A DNA stretch of 13,293 bases from Gammaproteobacteria bacterium. GTDB lineage: Bacteria > Pseudomonadota > Gammaproteobacteria > SZUA-229. Shown one piece after another: positions 6,824 to 13,293 of this stretch; position 1 is the stretch's first letter, and each line of letters opens with the position of its first letter. The stretch lies in the NCBI GenBank assembly GCA_015484935.1, contig WFUQ01000103.1, forward strand, positions 1-13,293, read 5' to 3'. The notes below the pieces were generated by a model. It was given only the letters and a program-made list of their open reading frames with translations. It made no database searches and had not been told where the DNA came from. The position numbers were made by a program, and so were the translations under genes.

Positions 6824-6883
6824 TCCCGTCAATGCCAGACATAACAATAATCGGCTGAATCCGGCATAAAGCCTGATTTCTGG

Positions 6884-6892
6884 TGCTACACT
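6884..6892 (+). promoter_or_regulatory. Possible extended -10 promoter for the secreted protein and PLP enzyme pair
   Basis: TGC followed by TACACT makes an extended -10 with four of six consensus bases, 67 bp before the ATG at 6960. There is no good -35. It lies in the 136-bp gap after fabB. Confidence 0.35.
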
Positions 6893-6945
6893 CAGGGAAT
6901 AGCAGAATAATAATTCTAATTATGGATCGCCGCTACGCGTGCGAA

Positions 6946-6951
6946 CAAGGG
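6946..6951 (+). promoter_or_regulatory. Ribosome binding site supporting the ATG at 6960
   Basis: CAAGGG reads as a partial Shine-Dalgarno at good spacing to the ATG at 6960, and selects it over the GTG at 6939. Confidence 0.5.
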
Positions 6952-6959
6952 TGAACACC

Positions 6960-7343
6960 ATGAAACTGAGTCATGTCCTGATCTCAACCAGTCTGATCTG
7001 TTTTAGCCTGTCAGTCAGCGCCAACAGACCAGCGATGGAAGACCAGCCGGCACCGATGGCCGAACCAGAGCCGATGCAGCAGGACACCATGCCTGCACAG
7101 GCCACCGTCACCGAACAGCAGGTTTCAGGTGATGCACTGGAGATACAACCCGGCGAGACACTGGATATCAAAATACTGGATTTCCCCCGTCGCGGCATGT
7201 CAGCAGCCAGAGTCGAAAACGAACTGGGTCGCCCTATCGATATCACCCCTGCGGTCGGTGAACCCCCCATTTCCAGCTGGTCCTATGAGGACCGCAAAGT
7301 CTTCTTCGAAGGTGACATCGTCATCCATGTGGTCGCAAACTGA
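6960..7343 (+). CDS. Secreted protein with conserved C-terminal domain, function unknown
   Basis: This 127-residue exported protein has a signal peptide (1-21, ending SVSA) and then a low-complexity Met/Pro/Glu/Gln stretch (about 23-50). A small C-terminal domain (about 58-127) has the pattern RRGMSAARVENELGRP, VGEPPISSWSYEDRKVFF and GDIVIHVV. This helix plus strands, with a GxPxxxxxxVGxPPIxxWxY signature, recalls small SmpA/BamE-like domains of conserved gammaproteobacterial hypothetical proteins. I cannot assign a function. There is no lipobox at its only early cysteine, so it is probably soluble in the periplasm. The ATG at 6960 is preferred over GTG at 6939 because AAGGG lies about eight bases upstream and the signal peptide begins there. 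Its stop overlaps the CTG start proposed for the next gene. Confidence 0.78.
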   Translation: MKLSHVLISTSLICFSLSVSANRPAMEDQPAPMAEPEPMQQDTMPAQATVTEQQVSGDALEIQPGETLDIKILDFPRRGMSAARVENELGRPIDITPAVGEPPISSWSYEDRKVFFEGDIVIHVVAN

Positions 7344-8257
7344 AGCTGACACTCGACGAACTATCCCGCTCGCTGGCAACAGCTCCGGTTCAACCTCTGA
7401 GCTGTGAGCTGCTAGAGCAGCACGACATCCATCTATCTGTTCGACGCGAAGACCTCAGCCATCCGCATCTCGGCGGTAACAAATGGCACAAACTCAGATA
7501 CAACCTGCAGACCGCTATCGCATCGGGACACGATACCCTGCTGAGCTTCGGTGGTGCATGGTCCAATCACATCCACGCACTGGCAACAGCCGGTAAACTA
7601 CTTGGGATCAACACCATCGGCATCATCCGTGGCGAAGCCGGCATCAGCAATAGCAACCTCGACTACGCCCGACACTGCGGCATGCAACTGCATTTCGTCG
7701 ACAGACAAACCTACCGACTCAAACACGAGCACGACTACCTCGAACAACTGCGACTGCAACATGGCGATTTCTACCTGATACCCGAAGGCGGCAGCAATCA
7801 CCTCGCCGTAAAGGGCTGTCGAGACTGGCTACACAACATCGACGAAGAATTCGATCTCATCACCTGCGCCTGCGGCACCGGTGCAACCCTCGCCGGATTC
7901 ATCGAAGCACTGAAGCCTCAACAGAACGCACTGGGATTCGCCGTACTGAAAAACGCCGACTTCCTCAACACAGATATCGCCAACCTCATCGATGTAGAAG
8001 ACAACTGGTCGATTAACCTCGACTATCACTTCGGAGGCTATGCAAAAACCAGTAACGGACTATTCGAATTCATGCACTGGTTCAAACAGCAGTTCGATAT
8101 CGAGCTCGATGCCGTATACACCGCCAAGATGTTCTACGGCCTGTTCGAACTCATCAGAAGTGGGCACTTCAAACCAGGCACACACATCCTCGCTGTGCAT
8201 ACTGGTGGCTTACAGGGGAATGATGGCTTCAGAATGAAGATAACAAACAATAGATAG
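7340..8257 (+). CDS. PLP-dependent ACC deaminase/D-cysteine desulfhydrase family enzyme, probable CTG start
   Basis: This is a member of the 1-aminocyclopropane-1-carboxylate deaminase/D-cysteine desulfhydrase family (fold type II PLP enzymes). Counted from CTG at 7340 it has 305 residues, a normal family length. RREDLSHPHLGGNK carries the PLP lysine, Lys48 (codon 7481-7483). SFGGAWSNH follows, and the phosphate-binding CGTGAT loop starts near 7866. The C-terminus has AVHTGGLQG. No ATG, GTG or TTG occurs in frame between the in-frame TGA at 7313 and the ATG at 7682, yet the frame encodes conserved family sequence throughout. The CTG at 7340 overlaps the upstream stop as CTGA, which suggests coupled re-initiation at a rare start codon; CTG at 7346 is the alternative. 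Starting at 7682 would remove the PLP lysine. The substrate is uncertain: sequence alone does not separate deaminase from desulfhydrase. Confidence 0.85.
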   Translation: MKLTLDELSRSLATAPVQPLSCELLEQHDIHLSVRREDLSHPHLGGNKWHKLRYNLQTAIASGHDTLLSFGGAWSNHIHALATAGKLLGINTIGIIRGEAGISNSNLDYARHCGMQLHFVDRQTYRLKHEHDYLEQLRLQHGDFYLIPEGGSNHLAVKGCRDWLHNIDEEFDLITCACGTGATLAGFIEALKPQQNALGFAVLKNADFLNTDIANLIDVEDNWSINLDYHFGGYAKTSNGLFEFMHWFKQQFDIELDAVYTAKMFYGLFELIRSGHFKPGTHILAVHTGGLQGNDGFRMKITNNR

Positions 8258-8416
8258 CCATAAACAAACATCAAGCCGGTATCGGAACCCCCCTGACACA
8301 ACTCTTTCAATATGGCGGGCATAAAGTCAACGTATGCCTATGCTGAAGACAGGATATAACTAAAAAACATTCGCGTTACCAACGTTTAATAGCGGACTGA
8401 TAATGGTTCTACTCCC
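8258..8416. other. Intergenic region between convergent genes
   Basis: This 159-bp gap separates the ends of the PLP enzyme gene and the FecR-domain gene. The only inverted repeat I see is GGCATA/TATGCC (8318-8338) with a 9-nt loop and no T tract. I find no convincing gene or terminator here. Confidence 0.5.
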
Positions 8417-9238
8417 TCACTCCTCAAGTGACGCTTCGATGTCCTCGATCTCTGTCTGTTTATCCCTGTGTTCTTTCGATTGTTTTCTGAACTGCCTTAA
8501 CATCTCACCAGCGATCTCCTCGAAAGAGGTGAACTCCTGCTCATCCTGTTCCGTCATCTCTGCATCATCGACCCGGTTACCATCGAAACGTATCACACGG
8601 TTAGGCTCGAGCGTAAACTGTTTCTTGTACTCGACGAATTCCTGCATGGTCTGTTTCTTGTAGGCATCGAATTCGTTGCGCAGTTGCGCCTGTCGATCTC
8701 GCGCCTGCTGCTTGAACGCCTCGAACTCATCCATCTCTTTGTTGCGATGGATCTCGAACTCACCTTCCAGTGACTCCACATCGACCACACCTTCCTGTAA
8801 TGCGATACCCTGACCTGACTCATCATCACTGATGATGAAAGTGGTGCCACGGATACCCATAGTGGCGAATCTTGTACTGACACGCTTGGGTTTACCGAAT
8901 ATTTTTCTGAAAGTGAAATAGATCCTGCCACCGATGTGTGACAGCCAGTTGGTCTTCTCTACGCGCAGTTTACTCTTTTCACTCATCACAGACATGGAGC
9001 CGTCATTGAATTTGACGACCGCGTTGCCGCCTTTGCCTGTCACGATCGTGTCGAGCTCCCGTACCAGAAATTTCGATTCTTCGAGCTTTCTCATCTGCCC
9101 TTTTTCGTTTATGACGTGTACATCACCATTCACTTTCAGGATGCGACCACGATAATGCTCGCCTGCTGACACGCTCGTCTGTAGTAACAAAAAGCAGATA
9201 AACAGAAATATTTTTCCGGGTAGATTGTTATTCATCAT
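8417..9238 (-). CDS. Secreted FecR-domain protein with C-terminal coiled-coil repeats
   Basis: This 273-residue protein has a signal peptide (1-25, ending SVSA), a FecR-type domain and a charged helical tail. The domain begins GRILKVNGDVHVI (about 31-43) and includes GGNAVVKFNDGSMSVM. It ends with FATMGIRGTTFIIS and IALQEGVVDVES (about 125-155). From about 160 to 210 the helix contains DEFEAFKQQ, NEFDAYKKQ and QEFVEYKKQ, and the last 50 residues are again acidic and helical. True FecR is an inner-membrane signal transducer for ferric citrate; this protein has no anti-sigma region and no sigma-factor neighbour, so iron signalling should not be assumed. Stand-alone periplasmic FecR-domain proteins are common and mostly uncharacterised. 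ATG codons at 9238 and 9235 are both possible starts. It lies 104 bp after uup, with its own promoter. Confidence 0.85.
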   Translation of the reverse strand: MMNNNLPGKIFLFICFLLLQTSVSAGEHYRGRILKVNGDVHVINEKGQMRKLEESKFLVRELDTIVTGKGGNAVVKFNDGSMSVMSEKSKLRVEKTNWLSHIGGRIYFTFRKIFGKPKRVSTRFATMGIRGTTFIISDDESGQGIALQEGVVDVESLEGEFEIHRNKEMDEFEAFKQQARDRQAQLRNEFDAYKKQTMQEFVEYKKQFTLEPNRVIRFDGNRVDDAEMTEQDEQEFTSFEEIAGEMLRQFRKQSKEHRDKQTEIEDIEASLEE

Positions 9239-9271
9239 ATGCGGTGCTCGGTCTGTAGATCGTATCGCACA

Positions 9272-9300
9272 AGTATAGCCGATTGCGATCAGGCTGTAAT
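9272..9300 (-). promoter_or_regulatory. Sigma-70-like promoter of the FecR-domain gene
   Basis: On the minus strand ATTACA (9300-9295, four of six -35 bases) is followed after exactly 17 bp by TATACT (9277-9272, five of six -10 bases). It sits 34 bp before the ATG at 9238 and is the best-formed promoter in the window. Confidence 0.6.
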
Positions 9301-9308
9301 TTGACCCA

Positions 9309-9334
9309 TGTCACACTCCAATACCGCTGTGACA
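9309..9334. repeat. 7-bp inverted repeat TGTCACA/TGTGACA upstream of the FecR-gene promoter
   Basis: TGTCACA (9309-9315) and TGTGACA (9328-9334) are perfect reverse complements with a 12-nt spacer. The repeat lies between the uup stop (9343) and the -35 of the FecR-domain gene. It could be an operator or a 3' hairpin of the uup transcript. No T tract follows. Confidence 0.45.
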
Positions 9335-9342
9335 GGGGTGGC

Positions 9343-11226
9343 TCAGGGTTCCAGCTCCTGCCAGCGCTGGTAGCACTGCTCCAGTTCCTGGCTGGTGGCT
9401 GCCAGCTTGTCCTGATGTTCGACGATGCGCTGTTTATCCTGCTTGAAAAAATCCGGTGCGTTCATGCTGTCATTCATCGCCTGCTGCAACTGTTCCAGCT
9501 GTTCTATTTTTTCGGGCAGCCTGTCCAGCTCGCGCTGCTCCTTGTAACTTAATTTTTTCGTTGCGGCTTGTGGTTGCACGGCTGTTTTTGTTGCCACTTT
9601 CTTCGTCGTCTGCTTCGACTCTGATGCCCGTGAATCGGCATAGCGTTTCCAGTCGCTGTAACCACCGATGTATTCGTTGACTCGCTGGTCGGACTCGAAC
9701 ACCAGGGTACTGGTGACGACATTATCGACGAATTCCCGATCATGACTGACCAGAAAAACTGTACCCTGAAACTCCAGCACCAGCTCTTCCAGCAGCTCCA
9801 GTGTCTCCACATCCAGATCATTGGTCGGTTCGTCCATCACCAGTATGTTCGCCGGTCTGGCGAACAGCTTCGCCAGTAACAAGCGATTACGTTCACCACC
9901 TGATAATGATTTTACCGGCTGTCTCACCCTGTCCGGTGTGAACAGAAAATCCTGAAGATAACTGATGACATGTTTCTGTTTGCCGTTCAGTTCGATATGT
10001 TCACGTCCGTCACCGATGTTATCGATGACAGACGATTCGGTGTCGAGCTGGCTACGCAACTGATCGAAGTAGGCGATAGACTGTTTGGTACCGTATTTTA
10101 TCTTGCCGGAATCGGGTTGCAGCTCGCCCAGTAGTATCTTCAACAATGTGGTCTTGCCGGCACCGTTAGGACCGATGATACCGATCTTGTCACCGCGCAT
10201 GATGGTGGTGTTCAGATGTTTTATCAACGGTCTGTTCTCATAGTCGAAGCTGACATCATCCGTCTCGACTATCAACTTGCCTGACTTACCGGCTTCGGTC
10301 ACCTGTATATTCGCCTTGCCGGTCACATTGCGTCGTTGCTGCCGTTGCTCGCGCATCTTTTCCAGCGAACGTACCCGGCCTTCATTACGGGTGCGTCGCG
10401 CCTTGATGCCCTGCCGTATCCAGATTTCTTCCTGCGCCAGTTTTTTATCGAACTGTCTATTGGCTTCTGACTCTGCATCCAGCATCTCCTGCTTGCGTCG
10501 CAGATAGGTCTCATAGTCTCCGGGAAAACTGCTGAGTAGCCCTCTATCCAGTTCGACGATGCGGGTAGACAGTCTTTTCATGAAGGCTCTGTCATGGGTG
10601 ACGTAGAACAAGGCACCGTTAAAATTGAGCAACTGATTCTCCAGCCAGCTGATCGCTGCTACATCCAGATGGTTGGTCGGTTCGTCGAGCAACAGCAGGT
10701 CCGGTTCACTCACCAGCGCCCGCGCCAGTAATACGCGCCGCTTCATACCACCGGACATCTGCAGGAAATCATCGTCACCGTTGAGTGACATGCGGGTGAG
10801 TACCGATTCGACCTGCGTACTCAGACTCCAGGCATCGGCATTCTCTATCTCGGACTGCAAGCGTGCCATCTCATCTTCCAGTCGTTTGCTGGTCTGCTCG
10901 GCCATCTGCTGGCTGACATGATGGAAGGCTGTGATTAGCTCGGCTTTTTCTCCGATGCCGCTGGCGACTACGTCATAGACATCGCCATGCATATCTTCGG
11001 GGACTTCCTGATCCAGCATCGCCAGTTTCAGATGCTGACCAGACTCCAGCTGACCGGACTCTGCCTGGATCAGACCGGCGACGACTTTCAGCAGGGTCGA
11101 TTTACCCGTGCCGTTACGACCGATGAGACACAGCCGTTCGTTCGCCTCGATGTTCAGATCGATGTTTTCCAGTATCGGTGCACCACCGAAACTGAGATGG
11201 ATATTCCTGAGACGCAGAATCGACAT
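9343..11226 (-). CDS. uup: ABC-F family ATPase Uup
   Basis: Uup is a soluble ABC-F ATPase that acts on the ribosome and influences DNA-branch stability and transposon excision in E. coli. The 627-residue protein has two ATP-binding cassettes and no membrane domain. In the first are Walker A GRNGTGKST (36-44), the signature SGGMKRR (about 156) and Walker B LLLLDEPTNHLD (about 175-187). In the second are GPNGAGKTT (about 351-359), LSGGERNR (about 438) and ILVMDEPTNDLD (about 459-470). A basic, Arg/Gln-rich linker lies between them. After a Lys/Thr/Ala-rich hinge, the C-terminal KLSYKEQRELDRLPEKIEQ coiled-coil domain marks Uup rather than EttA, YbiT or YheS. The ATG at 11226 is 12 nt after the metH stop with a weak leader, so co-transcription is likely. 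Confidence 0.94.
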   Translation of the reverse strand: MSILRLRNIHLSFGGAPILENIDLNIEANERLCLIGRNGTGKSTLLKVVAGLIQAESGQLESGQHLKLAMLDQEVPEDMHGDVYDVVASGIGEKAELITAFHHVSQQMAEQTSKRLEDEMARLQSEIENADAWSLSTQVESVLTRMSLNGDDDFLQMSGGMKRRVLLARALVSEPDLLLLDEPTNHLDVAAISWLENQLLNFNGALFYVTHDRAFMKRLSTRIVELDRGLLSSFPGDYETYLRRKQEMLDAESEANRQFDKKLAQEEIWIRQGIKARRTRNEGRVRSLEKMREQRQQRRNVTGKANIQVTEAGKSGKLIVETDDVSFDYENRPLIKHLNTTIMRGDKIGIIGPNGAGKTTLLKILLGELQPDSGKIKYGTKQSIAYFDQLRSQLDTESSVIDNIGDGREHIELNGKQKHVISYLQDFLFTPDRVRQPVKSLSGGERNRLLLAKLFARPANILVMDEPTNDLDVETLELLEELVLEFQGTVFLVSHDREFVDNVVTSTLVFESDQRVNEYIGGYSDWKRYADSRASESKQTTKKVATKTAVQPQAATKKLSYKEQRELDRLPEKIEQLEQLQQAMNDSMNAPDFFKQDKQRIVEHQDKLAATSQELEQCYQRWQELEP

Positions 11227-11238
11227 CAGGACCGCTTT

Positions 11239-13293
11239 CTATTCATCGGCGATGACGGGAGATAACCAGCGTTCGACTTCTGACAGCGGCTTGCCTGAAC
11301 GCTCGGCATAATCCTTCACCTGATCATCCGATATCTTGCCGGTGCCGAAATATTTCGCATCCGGATGCGACAGGTACCAGCCGGACACAGCCGATGCCGG
11401 CATCATGGCGAAACTGTCTGTCAGGACGATCCCGGCATTATGCTCCGGGTCGATCAACTGCCATAACTTGGCTTTCTCACGATGATCCGGGCAGGCGGGA
11501 TAACCCGGTGCCGGACGGATGCCCTGATATTGCTCATCGATCAGTTCGTTATTAGTGTATTGTTCCTCTGTGGCATATGCCCAGAATTCTTTACGCACCC
11601 GTTCATGCATTCGTTCGGCAAATGCTTCTGCCAGTCTGTCTGCCAGTGCTTTCAACAGGATGCTGTTGTAATCATCGTGATCCGCTTCGTAACGTTCGAT
11701 GTGTTCGTCGATACCGATACCGGTGGTCACGGCGAAGCCACCGATATAATCGGGCTTGCCGGAGCTGACCGGCGCCACATAATCACTCAGGCACTGATTG
11801 GGTCGGTCGGAAGGTTTCGCCATCTGCTGACGCAGATGGTGCAACAGAAACTGCTCCTGCTCGCGTGACTCGTCGGTATAGACGTGGATATCATCACCTT
11901 CACTGTTCGCGGGGTAGAAACCGATCACCGCTTTCGCCTGCAACCATTTCTCTTCGACGATGGTCTTCAGCATCGTCTGAGCATCCTGGAACAGTCGTGT
12001 GGCTTCTTCACCGACCACTTCATCATCCAGAATCTTGGGATACTTGCCTGCCAGCTCCCAGGTATGGAAGAACGGTGTCCAGTCGATGTAATCGACCAGC
12101 TCATCCAGCGGATAGTCGTCGAATACCCGCGTACCGAGAAAACCCGGGACCGGTGGCTGGTAATTCTCCCAGTCGAACTTGAACGCATTGTCACGCGCCT
12201 GTTGCAGACTGAAGGTCTTGCGGGTCGATGTACGTTGCGCCCGCTTGACCCGCAGCTCCTCGTATTCCTGTTTGATATCGGCTACGTATGCAGTGTTACG
12301 ATCGTCGCTGAGTAACTCACCGGCGACACCGACCGCGCGTGATGCATCCGGCACATAGACCACTGCATTATCGTATTTCGGGTCGATCTTCACCGCGGTA
12401 TGGATACGTGATGTTGTCGCACCACCGATCAATAACGGTATATCCATCTCCAGACGTTGCATCTCGGCTGCCATATGCACCATCTCATCCAGTGACGGTG
12501 TGATCAGACCGGACAGACCGATGATATCGACCTCATGTTTTTTCGCTTCCGACAGGATGGTTTCAGCCGGTACCATCACCCCCAGATCGACCACTTCGTA
12601 GTTATTGCACTGCAACACCACACCGACGATGTTCTTGCCGATGTCGTGCACATCGCCTTTGACCGTAGCCATCAGTATCTTGCCGTTGGTCTGGGCTTCA
12701 CCGTCTTTTTCCGCATCCAGATAAGGCATCAGATACGCCACGGCTTTTTTCATGACGCGTGCCGATTTCACCACCTGGGGTAGAAACATCTTGCCGGCAC
12801 CGAACAGGTCACCCACCACGTTCATACCATCCATCAACGGACCTTCGATAACATGCAGTGGACGCTCGGCCTGTTGACGCGCTTCTTCGGTATCTTCATC
12901 GATGAACTCGGTGATACCTTTTACCAGAGCGTGTGACAGACGCTCTTTCACCGATAGTTCTCGCCATGCCATATCCTTGCCGCTGTCTGCCGCGACACCA
13001 TCACCGACGAAGTTGGGCGCGATATCCAGCAGTCGGTCGGTCGCATCATCACGTCGATTCTGGATGACATCTTCCACCGCTTCACGTAACGCTTCCGGCA
13101 GATCATCATATACCGCCAACTGGCCGGCATTGACGATACCCATGTCCATACCAGCCTTGATCGCGTGATACAGAAATACCGAATGGATGGCTTCGCGTAC
13201 CGGGTTGTTACCCCTGAATGAGAACGAAACGTTGGACACTCCGCCTGACACCATGGCATGCGGCAATGTCTGTTTGATGGTGCGGGTCGCTTC
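11239..13293 (-). CDS. metH: Cobalamin-dependent methionine synthase, C-terminal part (cut by window edge)
   Basis: MetH transfers a methyl group from methyl-tetrahydrofolate through cobalamin to homocysteine, making methionine. The visible 684 codons cover the end of the folate-binding domain ([14 protein letters not shown], then [19 protein letters not shown]), the B12 cap, the B12-binding domain and the AdoMet-binding reactivation domain. The cobalamin-ligating motif GDVHDIGKN is encoded at 12631-12657, with Asp and His in the DxHxxG pattern. [12 protein letters not shown] (11482-11517) and the ending EVERWLSP mark the reactivation domain. The reading frame is open to the right edge, reading EATRTIKQT before LPHAMVSGG, so the true start and the homocysteine domain lie outside. 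Any B12 riboswitch would also be outside. uup follows after 12 nt. Confidence 0.96.
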   Translation of the reverse strand, partial: EATRTIKQTLPHAMVSGGVSNVSFSFRGNNPVREAIHSVFLYHAIKAGMDMGIVNAGQLAVYDDLPEALREAVEDVIQNRRDDATDRLLDIAPNFVGDGVAADSGKDMAWRELSVKERLSHALVKGITEFIDEDTEEARQQAERPLHVIEGPLMDGMNVVGDLFGAGKMFLPQVVKSARVMKKAVAYLMPYLDAEKDGEAQTNGKILMATVKGDVHDIGKNIVGVVLQCNNYEVVDLGVMVPAETILSEAKKHEVDIIGLSGLITPSLDEMVHMAAEMQRLEMDIPLLIGGATTSRIHTAVKIDPKYDNAVVYVPDASRAVGVAGELLSDDRNTAYVADIKQEYEELRVKRAQRTSTRKTFSLQQARDNAFKFDWENYQPPVPGFLGTRVFDDYPLDELVDYIDWTPFFHTWELAGKYPKILDDEVVGEEATRLFQDAQTMLKTIVEEKWLQAKAVIGFYPANSEGDDIHVYTDESREQEQFLLHHLRQQMAKPSDRPNQCLSDYVAPVSSGKPDYIGGFAVTTGIGIDEHIERYEADHDDYNSILLKALADRLAEAFAERMHERVRKEFWAYATEEQYTNNELIDEQYQGIRPAPGYPACPDHREKAKLWQLIDPEHNAGIVLTDSFAMMPASAVSGWYLSHPDAKYFGTGKISDDQVKDYAERSGKPLSEVERWLSPVIADE

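Noticed and set aside
6392..6847. A 151-residue minus-strand open frame opposite fabB
   Set aside because: Fully antisense to the conserved end of fabB, with no independent support.
6835..6883. Nested weak stems after fabB (CCAGA/TCTGG outside, GGCT/AGCC inside)
   Set aside because: Short arms with long loops and no T tract; easily found by chance.
9309..9334. CRP binding site upstream of the FecR-domain gene
   Set aside because: CRP sites read TGTGA-N6-TCACA; here the half-sites are in the opposite order with a 12-nt spacer.
11884..12315. A 143-residue plus-strand open frame opposite metH
   Set aside because: Antisense to conserved metH sequence; best explained as a shadow.

Overview
The window looks like ordinary chromosomal DNA from a gammaproteobacterium. 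The evidence is a fabA-fabB pair (anaerobic unsaturated fatty acid synthesis), a GloA and an RNase D whose catalytic residues fall at the same positions as in E. coli, members of the mostly gammaproteobacterial families DUF4426 and DUF3301, Uup, and cobalamin-dependent MetH. I cannot name a genus. I see no insertion sequence, phage gene, tRNA, rRNA or CRISPR array. Coding density is high and no gap exceeds about 180 bp.

Left part (1-2400): a plus-strand cluster encodes an MlaC/Ttg2D-type periplasmic lipid-binding protein, a membrane-anchored glutaredoxin-like protein and a TerB-family protein. The first two are separated by a 59-bp spacer built almost entirely of inverted repeats, and the last two overlap. 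Facing them is an unrecognised, mostly helical protein on the minus strand.

Middle part (2492-8257): the gloA-rnd pair is followed by a secreted DUF4426 protein that converges on a membrane-anchored DUF3301 protein. Divergent from the latter is the fabA-fabB operon. Next comes a secreted protein with a conserved C-terminal domain, coupled to a PLP-dependent deaminase/desulfhydrase. That enzyme gene has no ATG, GTG or TTG start. Its frame is open from a CTG that overlaps the upstream stop codon, and the PLP lysine lies before the first in-frame ATG.

Right part (8417-13293), all minus strand: metH (5' end outside the window) is followed 12 nt later by uup, probably one transcript. Downstream is a FecR-domain secreted protein with coiled-coil repeats and its own promoter.

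No clear new multi-gene system is visible. The best leads are the CTG-start PLP enzyme (7340), the structured spacer before the glutaredoxin gene (659-717), the 11-bp perfect hairpin at the convergent gene ends (4657-4689), and the FecR protein's 11/7-residue repeats.
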